Below, in pieces: positions 25,461 through 37,740 of a DNA stretch of 64,000 bases. A program made the position numbers and the translations under genes. The notes under the pieces are model-generated. The model was not told the origin of the DNA and made no database searches. It saw only the letters and a list, made by a program, of their open reading frames with translations. Positions within the stretch are counted from its first letter, which is position 1; every line of letters begins with the position of its first letter. The DNA comes from Buxus sempervirens (taxonomy: Eukaryota > Streptophyta > Magnoliopsida > Buxales > Buxaceae): positions 3,405,883 through 3,469,882 of the forward strand of contig OX387183.1 of the NCBI GenBank assembly GCA_947561395.2. The letters run 5' to 3'.

Positions 25461-25690
25461 TGTCCCAATAGCTCAGTGTTAGAGTGGGAGTCTCGTAAAC
25501 TGAAGGTCTAATATGCTAGGGTTGCCCAGTTGGAGATGGGAGAAACTTGGGATGAACTGTAAACCTATATGTCCTAGGTTTAAACCTCCTTTTGGGTTCA
25601 AACTATAGTGGTATCATCAACTTGATTCATTTGGCTGCAAAAAATAGAAAGACATTCTTAGAATTAAAAAAGAAAAAAAAAAGCCTATAT
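25458..25690 (+). mobile_element. tRNA-Thr-derived SINE candidate
   Basis: The 5' part resembles a tRNA-Thr: A box TAGCTCAGTGTTAGAGTGGG at 25470-25489, then an anticodon-loop-like CTCGTAA (CGT). The downstream tRNA half is not canonical, but possible B boxes occur at 25577 (GGTTTAAACC) and 25596 (GGTTCAAAC). It ends in an A-rich tract (25665-25683). A degenerate tRNA pseudogene is the alternative. Confidence 0.5.
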
Positions 25691-26357
25691 CTAAACTTAA
25701 ATTCTTGTACAAAATTTTTTTTAAAATTTATTTTACCTCTTATTTTTTTAAGGATAAACAATTTAATCATTTTTCAATATTAGAAGGCATAAATATATAA
25801 TTTTCAAAAAATATATAAAAAAGATTATAAATACTCATAAAATTAAAAATTTTACAACTTTCAAGCTTCTATTAACTTCATTAGCTTGTAAGACCATTTT
25901 AACCTTATTTAAAGCATTGAAATGAATAAAATAATGAGAAACTATTGTTTTTGGGATTTTCCTAAAAATGTCTTCTTAGCTTTAAAACTTCAAATCTGCA
26001 AAAAGAGACATAGATTTGAGCAATGAGTGTTGTAGACGCATTTATGACATCCAAAATATGAAGGTGTGAGCTTTTTGAATTTGGGAAGGGGTTCTCTATG
26101 CTCCTGCAGCCTTTATCCAAATCATGATGTAATTTTCTTGTTCTTGAATGGGCCTACTCCGAGTAAAGATCTGCCCCATTTAGATTTGCACATATAAACT
26201 AGAGATGACAAAATCTCAAGTGGTATATAACTATATACTATATCTCGAGTTATTGCCCGAATCAACTTGAACTTCAGAAATACAACTTGAATTTTAGCTG
26301 TACAAACTCTTGCAATAACTATAGAGTATTGTAGGCTAAACTATTGTAGGACTAGGC

Positions 26358-26576
26358 TTGTTCCAAGTTTAAGAACTATAGAAAGTCAAAGAACCATAGA
26401 AATTGAAGAGGAATCTTCACTCTTAAGGTTGTTTTTGGACCTAGATTTTGATTGGAAAGAAAAAAAATATTTGTTCCAAGTTTAAGAACTATAGAAAGTT
26501 AAAGAACCATAGACATAGAAGAGGAATCTTCACTCTTAAGGTTGTTTTTGGACCTTTTGATTGGAAAGAAAAAAAA
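26358..26576. repeat. two-copy direct tandem repeat, about 110 bp
   Basis: The block beginning TTGTTCCAAGTTTAAGAAC and ending GATTGGAAAGAAAAAAA occurs twice in a row with few differences (a short deletion in the second copy). No coding content. Confidence 0.85.
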
Positions 26577-27379
26577 ATAATGTAGGAAATCTCTGTCTCT
26601 TGTTTGTCTGTCACTGTTTTTTTTTTTTTTTTGCTGACGTAGAACCTATCCTAAGCAGCCCTTTGGACCCACCCTAGAGAGCACCAGCAAGAGACGGAAC
26701 CCAAGATGTTTGAGTTTATATCTTCCTATTTACCAGTATCAACTGCCGTTAGTTTCTTTTTTTTTTTTTTTTGTGGTAACTCGGTGTAGGAATTTTAGAA
26801 GAAAATTTTTTTTTCTTTTACTATCGAAACCTTTCTCTCCCAAAACTAAAATTCTTGCAAGAAAATGGAGAGATCATAACTTCCTTTCAATCATTTTGTT
26901 GTTTTCATAAATTAAACTTGTCAGGATAAATTGATGAAAATTTACTTGGAAAATTATAAAATTTACGGTTTTTTTTTCTTTATATTTCGTATCTTATGTA
27001 AACATTTGATAATATAAGGGCGCAAAGATAATATAATGATAATGTTTCGGAAAGCTTAAGATTCGCGGGTCAAATCAACTATCCTCTTATCTATTTTCAA
27101 AAGGGAAAATAAAGAGGATGACGCTCCAAAGGCATCCAATGGTTTAACTCTCGAACACGCAAACCCTCAAGATAATATTACAATCAATGCAACTTTTCTA
27201 TATCGAATGCGTAGAAGAAGAAGAATTTCCACCAACCTACACTGCTTATTCTAATTGTTATCGCTTTCAATCGTGAAAGTGAACTTTTAATCCAAATCCT
27301 TTTGGTACATAGTTGGGAAACGAATAAGGTTCCAAATGACTAACCAGGTAGCATCTCTCGGCAGCCTCGTTTTATCTAT
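26577..27379. other. intergenic, no recognised feature
   Basis: Homopolymer T-runs at 26616-26632 and 26758-26772. No protein trace seen. Confidence 0.4.
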
Positions 27380-27926
27380 TAGGGGTGCAACTTGGTTTGA
27401 TTTGGTTCAAGTTGACCTCAACCCAAGATTGAACCGAAGTATACGACTGTCAACCCAAAACCGAACCAACTAGAGTCGAGAACCGATTATCCTAACTTAA
27501 AAACCAACCAGAAAATAAATAAATAAATAAAACCCTAAACCCATACCAATCCATCCAAATTGCACATTTGGTCTGCTTTGGTTCGGATTAATTTCACTTA
27601 TTTTCATTACTTTTAATCAACAAATATAAACACAATAAATCGTAACTATCATCTAATATCAGTCATTAGTTCATTATTATGTATATGACATATGTTATAT
27701 ATATTATAAACTAATATTACTAATATATATATATATATATATATATAGCTAATACATATATATTATATAGTATATTTTGGTTTGGTACGGTTTAATCGAG
27801 CCCCCAATCTAAAACTGAACATAACTAATTCAGTTTATTACTTTTGGAATCAAAACTAAACCGAAAGTAATAAAGTTGGTTTGGTTTCGGCAGTTTCCAA
27901 TTTTACCCAATCCAAGTTGCACCCTA
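27380..27926. mobile_element. hAT-like MITE, about 547 bp
   Basis: Terminal inverted repeats TAGGGGTGCAACTTGG and CCAAGTTGCACCCTA, with TTGGTTTGG-type subterminal sequence on both sides. Flanking TATCTA / CATCTA may be a decayed target duplication. The interior contains (TA)n at 27722-27748 and no ORF. Confidence 0.65.
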
Positions 27927-28769
27927 CCATCTACGTAAGTGTGATGAGAGGCTTCTACAAAAGCTTTAGTTATGAATAGCTACACTCAATGGGTAAGATT
28001 TTTGGACGACCAGATCTTCTGTAACTGGACGGTCGAAATTTCATGTTATAGTCTCAATGCATCTAAGAACAACCAATCTATCTATATCTATATGGGATGA
28101 GCCCCCTTGGAAATTGTACCAACCAAAATGTGCTGAATTTTCAAAAGTGTTTACACATCATATTGTAAAGATTCATTGATAAAATGGTACAATGGTTAAA
28201 ACTGCTTCAGTTTCTAAAACCTAACAATTAGTTTTGCAAATGTTCCCTTCCACATCTCCCTCGTCCCTTCCCTTTCTATGCACATGCACCTTACTCGTTT
28301 GTTTAATTCGTGCAGAAATCCTCTATGATCTCAACCTGCAATGTCTCCGACAATAGAAGACATCATGGGAATGAGTGATCCGTTTCTTCAGTCACCACTA
28401 TCTCCCTCACCTTGTATTGACAAGCGAAATACCGGCGACCGGAAACACTACTAACTAATTGACTTTTACCGGCGGTTTTAAAACCGCCGGTAAAAATAAA
28501 AAACCGCTGGTAATTAATTTGCCGGCATTTTCACGAATGCCACTAAATCAAGCGTCGCAGATGGTATCTGCGGCGCTTTACACGGCGTTTTTATAAGCGC
28601 CGGTAATAAAAAATTCTTTTACCGGCGTTCGACGCTGCTGTTTGTGATTGGTGTGTTTAGACTATTACCGGCGGTTATAAACCGCCGCTAATTGCCCATT
28701 TAAATGTTTTTTTTCCCCGTTTGGGGGGCTCCCTTCCCTCGACTTGGAGGCCCATTATCTTCGTTACCC

Positions 28770-28885
28770 AAGTTATTAAAAATGAATTTTACACTTTGGG
28801 CTTTCCCTTGGAACCCCCACAACCATCCCAGCTTCCCCAAGATGAATTTTACACCTGGGCTTTCCCTTGGAACCCCCACAACCCT
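28770..28885. repeat. tandem duplication of about 60 bp inside the CACTA element
   Basis: GATGAATTTTACAC, then GGGCTTTCCCTTGGAACC, occurs twice in succession, the second copy about 60 bp after the first. Confidence 0.8.
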
Positions 28886-29206
28886 TGCACCGAGACTTGC
28901 TGAATACGCATGGAAAGATGACCATGCGGTTCCAAAGTCAACAAATCAACTTCACAAACCAGAGCAAGACGCTGGTAATATATAACCATACACCACGAAA
29001 TACTCTATCATCAGCATTTGCAACGCCTGATTTCCTTTCTTTCTACCCTCCTAACATCTCACTTGCGGAGGAGGAGGAGACGGTGGAGGAATAGGCACAT
29101 AAAAGAGCTAACCCAAAATGCCTTCAGCAAAATCAATTTTATCAAGTGCAGCCTCTGTGGCAGCTACGTTCATGGTGGTTCGGTCCGTCGCACAAGACTT
29201 GTTACC

Positions 29207-29322
29207 TCGAGACTTGTTCTTGAATATCAGTTCTTCATTTCCCAAGAATGCCTGTGCTGCCTGTGCATGAGACTTGTTCTTGAATATCAGTTCTTCATTT
29301 CCCAAGAATGCCTACCTATGTT
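29207..29322. repeat. 63-bp direct repeat inside the CACTA element
   Basis: GAGACTTGTTCTTGAATATC followed by AGTTCTTCATTTCCCAAGAA appears at 29207 and again at 29270. On the minus strand it reads GNEELIFKNKS twice. The source gene is not identified. Confidence 0.85.
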
Positions 29323-31263
29323 TGGCTAGCAACACAAAGTGGCCGGCCCTTACCCCATGAAGAGAGACAGATTTACCATGCAATAAGAACAGTTAAATTT
29401 CATTGGCATCACAGGTTTACTAAAAGCATGTAAAATGCAGTAAACCATCACCAACTAAAAGCATACCACTAACAGCAAGAGGTCCTAATTTGGCTCTTCA
29501 TATAATCAACTAAAACTTGCAACTTTTTAAAACAGATGATTACAATATTACTTTAGAAACAAAAAGACATTTAACAGGAACACAATGAAAATTTATTTAT
29601 TCATCAAGTTTTTCATCGCACCATATCCACTCATGTCACATTCATAGACATTTAACAGGTAATAACACTACAATTTCCCAATTTTGGGATACCAGAAAAA
29701 ATGACCCTGCTGAGGATAAAGGAATTTTTAACAGGTAAAATATCACATAACCTTCTCCTTCCAGGGTATCCAACCAAGGATGTGTATTCAAGCCATGCCT
29801 CCACTTGTTGCTGTTCGTATTATCTGAAAAAGAAAAGTAAACCTGTGATGCCAATGAAATAATAGCTGTAAAAGACAAGCATTTAAAAGGATAAGAAAAG
29901 TAACATCTAGGCTTCAAATAAAATACTGTAATTCACACTTCTTATATGTAGTTAGCAACATCAAAGCTCTTGTCCAACAAATAATAGCTGCAGACAGTGC
30001 ATTAAAGGTAAGTGTAACTCATTGTTGTCAAGAATGTTCCCGCATGCATTGAAGGTAAGTGTATATTCCTAACCACACAGAACTTACACCATTAGCCTAT
30101 TTGTTTGTGCTTAATCATGGAAGACTTTTGAGTTTCCATGATATGAAATCAGCACTGTGTTCTATATCTTGAGAAAACTATTAATCTATTTTTAAGCAAA
30201 GTAAAGCTGATGAAAAGACATTATACCATGTAAAGATAGTAATGATTGTCCGTGACATCTCCATTGCTTCTATCCTTGATATTTTCTAAGTCAATAGGGA
30301 CAGAAACACATAGAATCATCTCAAAGAGAAGGAAACCATTTTCACTTAACAAGTAACATATACATAAACGGTGTAAGAGAAAAAACCTATGCATCGATGT
30401 AAGAGATTTACTGAGTGACTTTAACCGGTGGCAATCCACGGTTTGGGCAGTCACAATTTGGGGCTGTGAGATCAATTGCTTACTGCTGGTAAAAAAGTTT
30501 CCCCAAACCCCTACTGTTTTGTGGGAATTATATAGAGTACTCCTGAAGATACATAGCGCATACAGAAGAAAAGAAAATGTTCTCTCACGAGCAAATGCTG
30601 AATCTGAGACCTCTATCATAGGCAATAAATCCAATACTAATCCCATCTCATTTGATAAAACCCAATAAAAAGCAGATTTTAATTAATTTGGGCACATAAA
30701 TATAAAAGTTACTTCTGCATCAAGTTCAGATAACAGAGACATGCTTTGGAATCAGATCCACAATAACTTAACTATATTTAGAGCCCAATATTTGGTCACA
30801 TTAAGACCAGAATTAGAGAAATTTGATGGCTCAAGTAGTGTAGCTACTAAAAACAAGAATCTAAACTAATCAAACTAGTTGAATAAGCTTTAAAAGTGAA
30901 AGTTGAATGCAGTCAATAGGGCATATGAAGCAGAAACTCAGTTGGGTATAATAAGCATATATTCTAGTCAATATTTTGTGAGAGAAGATTGAAAACTAGA
31001 TGATGAAATTGCATAATAATTAAGAACCAGTAAAAAGATAAGAAGAATTAATGGTAAAAGGTGAGAGAGCCTGTATTGGAAATCTGAAACGAAAATTTTG
31101 GTTTTAGAAATCAGAAAGCAATCCTTGCCGCATATAAAAAGCCTTGATATCCTGAAGATTTTACTATTAGACATTTAGAAATATTAGTTTTGCTTACACC
31201 ATCTCAACATGGAAAGAGGCAATCATCCTGGAAATAAAATAATAATTTAAAGAAGGAAAAAAA

Positions 31264-31345
31264 AAGGACATGCCTTTGGATAGTCTCTTATTATAACAGG
31301 GTATCCAGAAAAGGCCTCTTCAGTGATCTATCGTTCATGTTCACT
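31264..31345 (-). pseudogene. captured exon of asparaginyl-tRNA synthetase
   Basis: After an AG acceptor the minus strand reads SEHER, a stop, then ITEEAFSGYPVIIRDYPK. This matches the catalytic-domain stretch of plant cytosolic asparagine-tRNA ligase before KAFYMR (stop where Tyr is expected). The next synthetase exon is not found in the element. The fragment cannot give an enzyme. Recognised from family knowledge only. Confidence 0.6.
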
Positions 31346-32664
31346 CTGCAAATCACACCCCCACTTTACCTATAGATATGTAGCATCCATAGCAAATTAA
31401 AATGCCAGTAACTTCTGATTCAAGTTATATACGGTAAAAGTTAAACAGTAAAATATAATATGCACAAAGGCAGGCATGGGATCAAGACAGTGACAGCAAC
31501 CACAAAAATAGAAACTACTAAAACAACATCTAAGAGAAGTCAACCCAACTTGTCTCAATGTCTCATTACCAACTTGATAGAGTTAGGTCTGGGTTTAATA
31601 AGGCTAGACCCTTGTAGGGGTATATTAGTATGTTATCAAAACTCACCCTTAGCCTACCTCATCTTGATACATAGGGCCATAGGCCCCTGATAATGCTATT
31701 TTCTTTTTCTTTTTTGGGTAGGTAATCTAATTGGACAAACTACCCATAGGGAGTATCCAACCCATAGGAGACACCCAACCTGCCCTGATACCATGAAATC
31801 AGCCTAATAGAAACACTAATAAATGAAGTAGAAAACAGAGAATTTGAGACTGATTTAATGTGGTTCAGCTTATAAGTCTACATCCACTGAATTAAAGCCT
31901 TTTCTTCTTTTCTCACAACTGATTTCTCTGATGTGCATCACTCATTCATATGGAGATCATGATCATAATGTAACAATTACAGCAAGCAAATCAAGCCAAC
32001 AGTTTAGAAAATCTCTTTATATTAATAAGCAGGAATCTCTCCAATAAGGAAAGAATTGCAATGCAGTCAACACACATGTCAAAATCTTGTTCATTTCTTA
32101 ATGAGGACTGGATGATTATAGGTATTCAGGTTATTGTGATAATACAATCCTTAGCCAATAAAGTAGCAAGGAAACAATCTTATCGCCTATGAGAACGAGA
32201 CTAATCCTTCTTAGGTTTTGCTTTTGTTTGTTTCTCATATATCAACACTCAATCACTTCCAGTTTCCACGCCAATAAAACAAGATCAAAAGACACACAAA
32301 ACTAACACACAAAGATCTTTGATTCGGATAAAGGAATTAAATAAATCCAACATCCAATCACCAAATCCACAACAAATCTGATGTTATATCTTCTAACAAC
32401 TCGTACCGAAGAATTACATCTACATTGACCAATCTAACAGTCGTACGAGATAGCACAGTAATCACATCTAAACCAAATCAAACAGAACCGGCACAGATCA
32501 TCAAAACAAGAGCAACAAATGACAACTACTATGCATCAAGCAATGATAACAATTAAAACCCTAATTTCAATATAAATTTCAAAATAAACATCGGAACTCT
32601 CTCAGCAAATTCAAACAAAATATTAAATCATTTAGAAGAAAGAAGAAGAACAAATGATTCGTAC

Positions 32665-32800
32665 CTGAACAAATCCTCACAGACAGAAGAAGATCCCGAT
32701 GAAAGCTGCAAATGAAAACGGTAGAGAGTGAAACGCAAAGACGCTCGGAGAGATTGAAATGGCAGAGAGAGAGAGAAACGCGATGGAAGAAAGGGTTTCC
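32665..32800 (-). other. captured 5'-UTR-like exon in the CACTA element
   Basis: On the minus strand, a CT-rich leader typical of plant 5' UTRs ends CTGTGAGGATTTGTTCAG followed by a GTACGA donor. It lies just inside the CACTA subterminal repeats and could give the element a transcription start. Inferred from composition and splice site. Confidence 0.4.
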
Positions 32801-33656
32801 ATTTATTAGCGGCGGCCACTTAAAACCATTTACGGCGCTTATAAGAATAAACGCCGTTAATAAGTATAAAAAACGAACCCACCACAGTTTTTTGGGGCGC
32901 TCGGGTCGGGGGCGCCCCCATATGTTATATTACCGGCGGTTTTTATAAACCGCCGGTAAAACTTAGCCTCTAATTCACCCGAAATTTTGTAGTGAAAAGT
33001 GGGTAACCTGTCTTGCACTATCTCGCATTGTATAGGACGTAAACTTGTTGAAATCAACTCTCGCACATATGCACGGAATTAGGAATTTATGTGTTTGGTT
33101 AATTTATAGAAATTATGGGCCCATTGGTAAATACTGTTTCCACATAATCAACATAGCCCAAAGGCCGAAAGGAGATTATTTCCCGGAGAAAGAGTTCTCC
33201 AGGAATCTAGGATTCCAAACAGCACCTTACTGAACATGTATGATAGAAAAAAAAAAAAACAAAAGAATCAATATGTTTAGGATCGAAATAGAATAGCTGG
33301 TTGAACTGGTGGAACCATTGATATTGAGATTACAGGACTGGTATGAATTGAATCGCTCCACATAAAGCTTGAATAACTTAAGCTGCAGCCACATGAGTTC
33401 TTTTCAAATTAACCCAGTGAATGCAAACTGGAACAAGTTCAGGTGAACACCTATAAGAATATCTTTTAATAAAATCAATAAACCTTTCTTTCACCTTTTT
33501 CTCTTAATATAATAAAATAAAAATGTTTTTTTTAATGCTTTTGACAGCAAATTTTAGGAAACAAATCCAAACAAAACCTGGAGGAGTGTATGGGGTATGG
33601 AGTTTCTGGAGGAGTTATGGAATTTAGCCAGCAAGATTTGACGTTGCATATATAGG

Positions 33657-33886
33657 CAGTGGCGGAACCAGGAGTCCAAATTGGAGGGGGCAAAAAAAAA
33701 TTTCAATTAACACTTATACATGAAATATAAAAATTTCAAGGAATTAGAGGGGCAAACCAAAAATTTTAGGGGGGGCAAAACATAAATTTCAATTAAAAAA
33801 TATAGAAAAATATGTATATTTAATTAAAAAATAAAAATTTAGGGGGGACAATTGCCCCCCCTAGCTAAAGGCTGGTTCCGCCACTG
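33657..33886. mobile_element. hAT-type MITE, 230 bp, perfect 8-bp target duplication
   Basis: Perfect inverted repeats CAGTGGCGGAACCAG / CTGGTTCCGCCACTG, flanked by TATATAGG at 33649-33656 and 33887-33894. The interior is A/G-rich (GGGGGGCAAAA) with no ORF. Eight-base duplication and CA-G termini place it with hAT. Confidence 0.93.
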
Positions 33887-33894
33887 TATATAGG

Positions 33895-35575
33895 ACTCAT
33901 AGTCATCCTTCAAGAGAACAAACAGTAGTCGACAGCACTGCTGCAATGGAGCTCTCTTGCTTATTGCTTAAAGTGACCCCATGAAAACAATCTAATTGTC
34001 CCGATTTTCGTGTCAGCATACGGAACGGAGTATGTTATTGTCGGTAGTTGAATACTTGAATTCATATCCCAAGTTTGACCAAGTTCATCGGGCCGATTTT
34101 GTTTCCTGCGGCTATGACCTAGTGGAGCGTGCATTGTAGTATGTACTACGTACTGTACACGTGATAACAAACACAGATGGGTGTGGCATAGACACCAATT
34201 GAAATCCTGTGGATCCTTTATCTAGATCCCTTACTTGATGCAGCCTTACAGCAAGACACAAAGTTGTGGGGCTTACAGAATATTTACTTCGTGGCCTACA
34301 TAGCAATATGCCTTGCTGTAGGTAGTCTCATGCTATGTTTTCCCTAGAAGGCCCCTAGCGGTAGGAGGAAAATAATTGACTTGCATTTTTTTATGATTTT
34401 CTGTATGCTGGATGAAATGAGGGAAACAAAACTTCTTTTTGGAAAAAAAATATCTTTTTATTCATTTTAATTGGTAATTTTTCGCGGCATGCTGATAAAA
34501 CAAGATTCTGTCCTAGTGAAATTTGGACAAAATAAAAAAGAACTTGCAACTTTTGTCTTTGTTGATTTCTTAAAAAAATTTTGTTTTGTGCCGTGTGTTA
34601 CATGCCCAACGATACCGAAATAGTAAACCTTGGTATTAAGAATTTTGTTGTAGCTCCAACTTATAGAAACAAGCCACATGCATACTTGGAGAGGTACTCA
34701 TCTAGTGTTTTCGATGGTGTAGTCCATGTAAAAACACAGTCACATTTCCATGGTAATAGGAAAACTACTACAATTTGGAACATCGTAAGGTTAGTGACTT
34801 TTGGTTATTGTAAATGTTTTATGTAGAGTCCACTTGAAAAAAAGATTAACAATAGAATGCTCCACACATGGCAGCATCCCACTCAACGGATCAATGCACG
34901 CTCAAACTGCAGCAGATTTCATCTCGCCAGCAAAGGTGAAGAAGAGGTCAAAGGAGAGTTGAAAAAAAAGAAAAAGAAAAGAAAAGGTCAAAGAGAGTTG
35001 AAAGAGAGCGCGAGAGAGTGGGGTGAAGATGGATACATAAGAGACAGTTGAAGACGGTTGGAACGACGAAAAGCCCAATTGCCAGCAAGAGAAACGAATA
35101 TGCAACAGACCATGAAATCCCGATTCGGCTTCGAGCGTCGTTTGCATTTGTCTGCTTTCATTTGTTTCTCCGTGTCTCTCTCTTTCCCTATGCATTTTGG
35201 TCGCATCCTTCTCGTCCTCATCGTCCTCCTTTGTTTTTCCTCTTGTTCGTTGCGGGTTTCGCATTCTCAATGGCATTTCGTTTTCGAGTGTCTCCATTAC
35301 CTTCTCTTCTTCTCCTTTTCTGTCGAAGATCCACTCGTACACAAGTCTTTTCTTCCACCGGTGGTCCTCCGATATCAAACAGCATATCAAAAGCTCTAAA
35401 ACTATATATGCTTGGATTGCACTAAGGAGAAAGAATTCGACATCATATAGATTCTAGATGAAAATTTTCCAACTCTAGCTTTTCATCCAGACCCTTCTTG
35501 TTGCTGAATCATAAATGAGCCCTTTCATCGGGTTCAGATCGATGGAGACGGCCTGGAAGGAGTTTTGAAGGAGAT
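33895..35575. other. region upstream of the LIN-like gene
   Basis: No gene recognised. About 35100-35575 is T/C-rich with short plus-strand ORFs and is likely leader or promoter of the LIN-like gene. It has no distinctive TATA box that I trust. Confidence 0.4.
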
Positions 35576-36945
35576 ATGGCCTCATCTTTGGAGAAGCTTC
35601 TTACAGAGGAAGGTTTTAAGGGAAGGAAAGAGAAGACCGGACTTGGAGCTTCTTTGCTATCTAGAGCAGTAAGTATGCCCCTAAGCATGGCTCATCTCTG
35701 TCGGGAGCAAGGCCATATAGTTTCTGCATCGGAGGCCAGAGCTAGAACAGAGAGGACTAGATCTGAGATCACGAGGTCTAGGCAGAGAAATGAATTTGCA
35801 ACAAGTCAGAGGACCAGGGGTAGGAGGCCCAGAGATAACCTGGTTAAAGGTGAAAGCTCGTCAGATACGCGGGAAAGAGATTTGAAGAGAGCTGAAAATT
35901 TTGGAGGAGGAGCTTCTAAACCTCAGGTCACGTCTAAAGATTTTCAAGGAATTGATGCATTTGACCATGGAAGAAGGCACAGTGATGTGCACGAAGGTGA
36001 GAGCTTTAAAGATATGTTTTCAAATGAGGCAGAAGAAAAGGAGAGGAAGACCAAGCATTCTCAGTTTGAAAAGAAAAAATACAGAGATAAATATCGCAGA
36101 AATTCTGACAAACATTTGTCTGGGCACATGGGTTTTAGTGACAGTTCTCGACAAAGCTTGAAGGAACCTGCTACCTCTTACAGCATATCTAATAGAAGTT
36201 CACATCACAAAAGAAGCTCCAAAGATATTGGGAGTGGATGGAATCTGGGTGATAAACAGACATTTGCTGAACCTGCACTTGATGAAGTCGCGATCCTAGC
36301 CATAGTTTCAATCCTAAGTGGTTACGCCAGACGTTTTATCAAAGATAAGGATTTTCGAACATTACTTCGCCAAAATTGTTTTTCTTCTCTTGGCTTAACA
36401 AATCCGGAGGAAGGCAATAAAATTGACAGCACAGTCATAGCCAATCTTGAAGAGGCTATGGAAACGGTAGAAAGAGTTGTTGAGGAATTTGGAAGCCCAA
36501 AAGAATTAAAGAAAGCTTCTTTACAGCTGAGTGTGATTACGGGGCTGAACTCAAGTGAGTTACAGAACAAATTTACATCAGGGTTTTCAAATTCCAAATT
36601 GTCAGCTTGTGCTCATCTCTATCTCAGGGTGGTCTATAAGCTGAAGAAGAGGGATAGGATATCGGCTAAGCATCTTCTCCAAGTTTTTTGTGACTCACCG
36701 TTTGAAGCATGGACAATATTGGCTCCTCATCTATGGGACCATATTGTTCTTCCCAATCTCTCGCCTTTGAGGTGTCGTACAATCAAGAAAAGGAGGCAAT
36801 ACCAGATACATCAAGCAGGACAAGGAAATTGAAACTTCTTGAAAAATTTTACAGTGAAATATTAGATTCGGGTACTCGCCAATTTGCAACTTACTACAAG
36901 GACTGGCTTGCAGAGGGAGTTGAATCCCCTAACATTCCTTCTCTT
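35576..36945 (+). pseudogene. LIN/CERBERUS-like E3 ubiquitin ligase, N-terminal fragment with frameshift
   Basis: Family members carry an N-terminal conserved region, armadillo-type repeats and C-terminal WD40 repeats; the founding members control rhizobial infection in legumes, while this long-N-terminal subgroup is general in plants. The ATG at 35576 gives MASSLEKLLTEEGF, the subgroup start, then a charged Arg/Ser-rich stretch (residues about 50-220) and the conserved helical block from about residue 235 (ALDEVAILAIVSILSGYARR, HLLQVFCDSPF, LWDHIVLPNLSPL). At about 36766 the frame must shift by one to continue as YNQEKEAIPDTSSR and LLEKFYSEILDSGTRQFA, ending near VESPNIPSL (36945). No armadillo or WD40 coding follows; a LINE piece lies at 37741. 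It is a broken 5' fragment unless the shift is a sequence error and an intron of more than a window's reach follows. Confidence 0.75.
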
Positions 36946-37740
36946 TCCTTTTGTTACATTTTGACCTTCTGGTATGCTTTTTACATGAGTATTTGATATA
37001 TTTCTTTTATGGTTAATATCTTTTACATTTGATAGCTGCTTCATTTATCCATTTATCTCCATTTCGTTTCATAAGATACCTTGTCAGCCATTTGAAAGCT
37101 TTGACCAAGTACATGTCCAAGGGGTCCAGAAGCAAAAGATAAAAAGTTGTAGATCAAGTTATAATTTTCTTGTACTTCAGATGAATCAAGTGTGATTTAT
37201 AGTGTCTGTTGATCATTTTTTAAGCATATACTGTCTTTTGATCTCATTCTAAGAAAATCCATTCCTGTCTTATTTGAACCTCGGGTAAATGTTTTATTAG
37301 CATTATTTAATTAAGGAACCATTTAGTTAAACTGTAAAAGTTTTGGGATCCTGTTGTAGATAGTGTCCTTAACCCTCAGATCAACAAATGGTAATTCTAT
37401 TTGTATTGTTTAAAGATAATTTAGACTTTCTTGTTACTATAGTAAATGAATTTGCCATGTTGCCTGTTTCAACAACTGCAGTTTTAAGAATTATTTGTTC
37501 TTTGGTGCTAGGCACCGGATGCATAAACAAACACTGAAATGGCATGCCATTTTTACAAAGTTTAAAAGTTTGCAATGGTATTCTACCCTTTTAAATCTTC
37601 TCCTTCTCTAATATTTGAAATAAAGGATCAAGATGATACTTCACAAGAATAATAAAATGTTAATCATAGGAAAAAAATGGGGAGACATGCTGCTAAAATC
37701 TCTGAGAACAGAATCTTGGTATCTTACTGAACTTTAACAT
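36946..37740. other. downstream of the LIN-like fragment, nothing recognised
   Basis: Could be intron 1 of the LIN-like gene (a possible donor, CTG|GTATGC, at about 36971). No further exon seen. Confidence 0.35.

Larger units (their letters stand above)
28446..32994 (-). mobile_element. CACTA (En/Spm) element, non-autonomous, 4549 bp, with host-gene pieces
   Basis: It begins CACTAC (28446) and ends GTAGTG (32994), with a 3-bp AAA target duplication on both sides (28443-28445, 32995-32997). Subterminal regions at both ends carry the hairpin-rich motif family ACCGGCGGTTT...AAACCGCCGGT. No transposase is visible. The interior looks like spliced plant gene DNA on the minus strand: a 5'-UTR-like exon (about 32800-32665, donor CAG|GTACGA), an asparaginyl-tRNA synthetase exon (31264-31345) and other exon-like bits I cannot name (about 29755-29830, 29108-29305). 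This is the usual architecture of gene-capturing CACTA elements. Confidence 0.85.

Noticed and set aside
25460..25535. functional tRNA-Thr gene
   Set aside because: The 5' half fits, but the T arm and acceptor 3' strand do not close a cloverleaf.
30221..30646. 141-codon minus-strand ORF inside the CACTA element as a gene
   Set aside because: No recognised domain and no start context. More likely captured intron or exon debris.
34902..35457. several overlapping ORFs of 77-162 codons on both strands before the LIN-like gene
   Set aside because: Pyrimidine-rich leader sequence. None resembles a known protein and all overlap each other.
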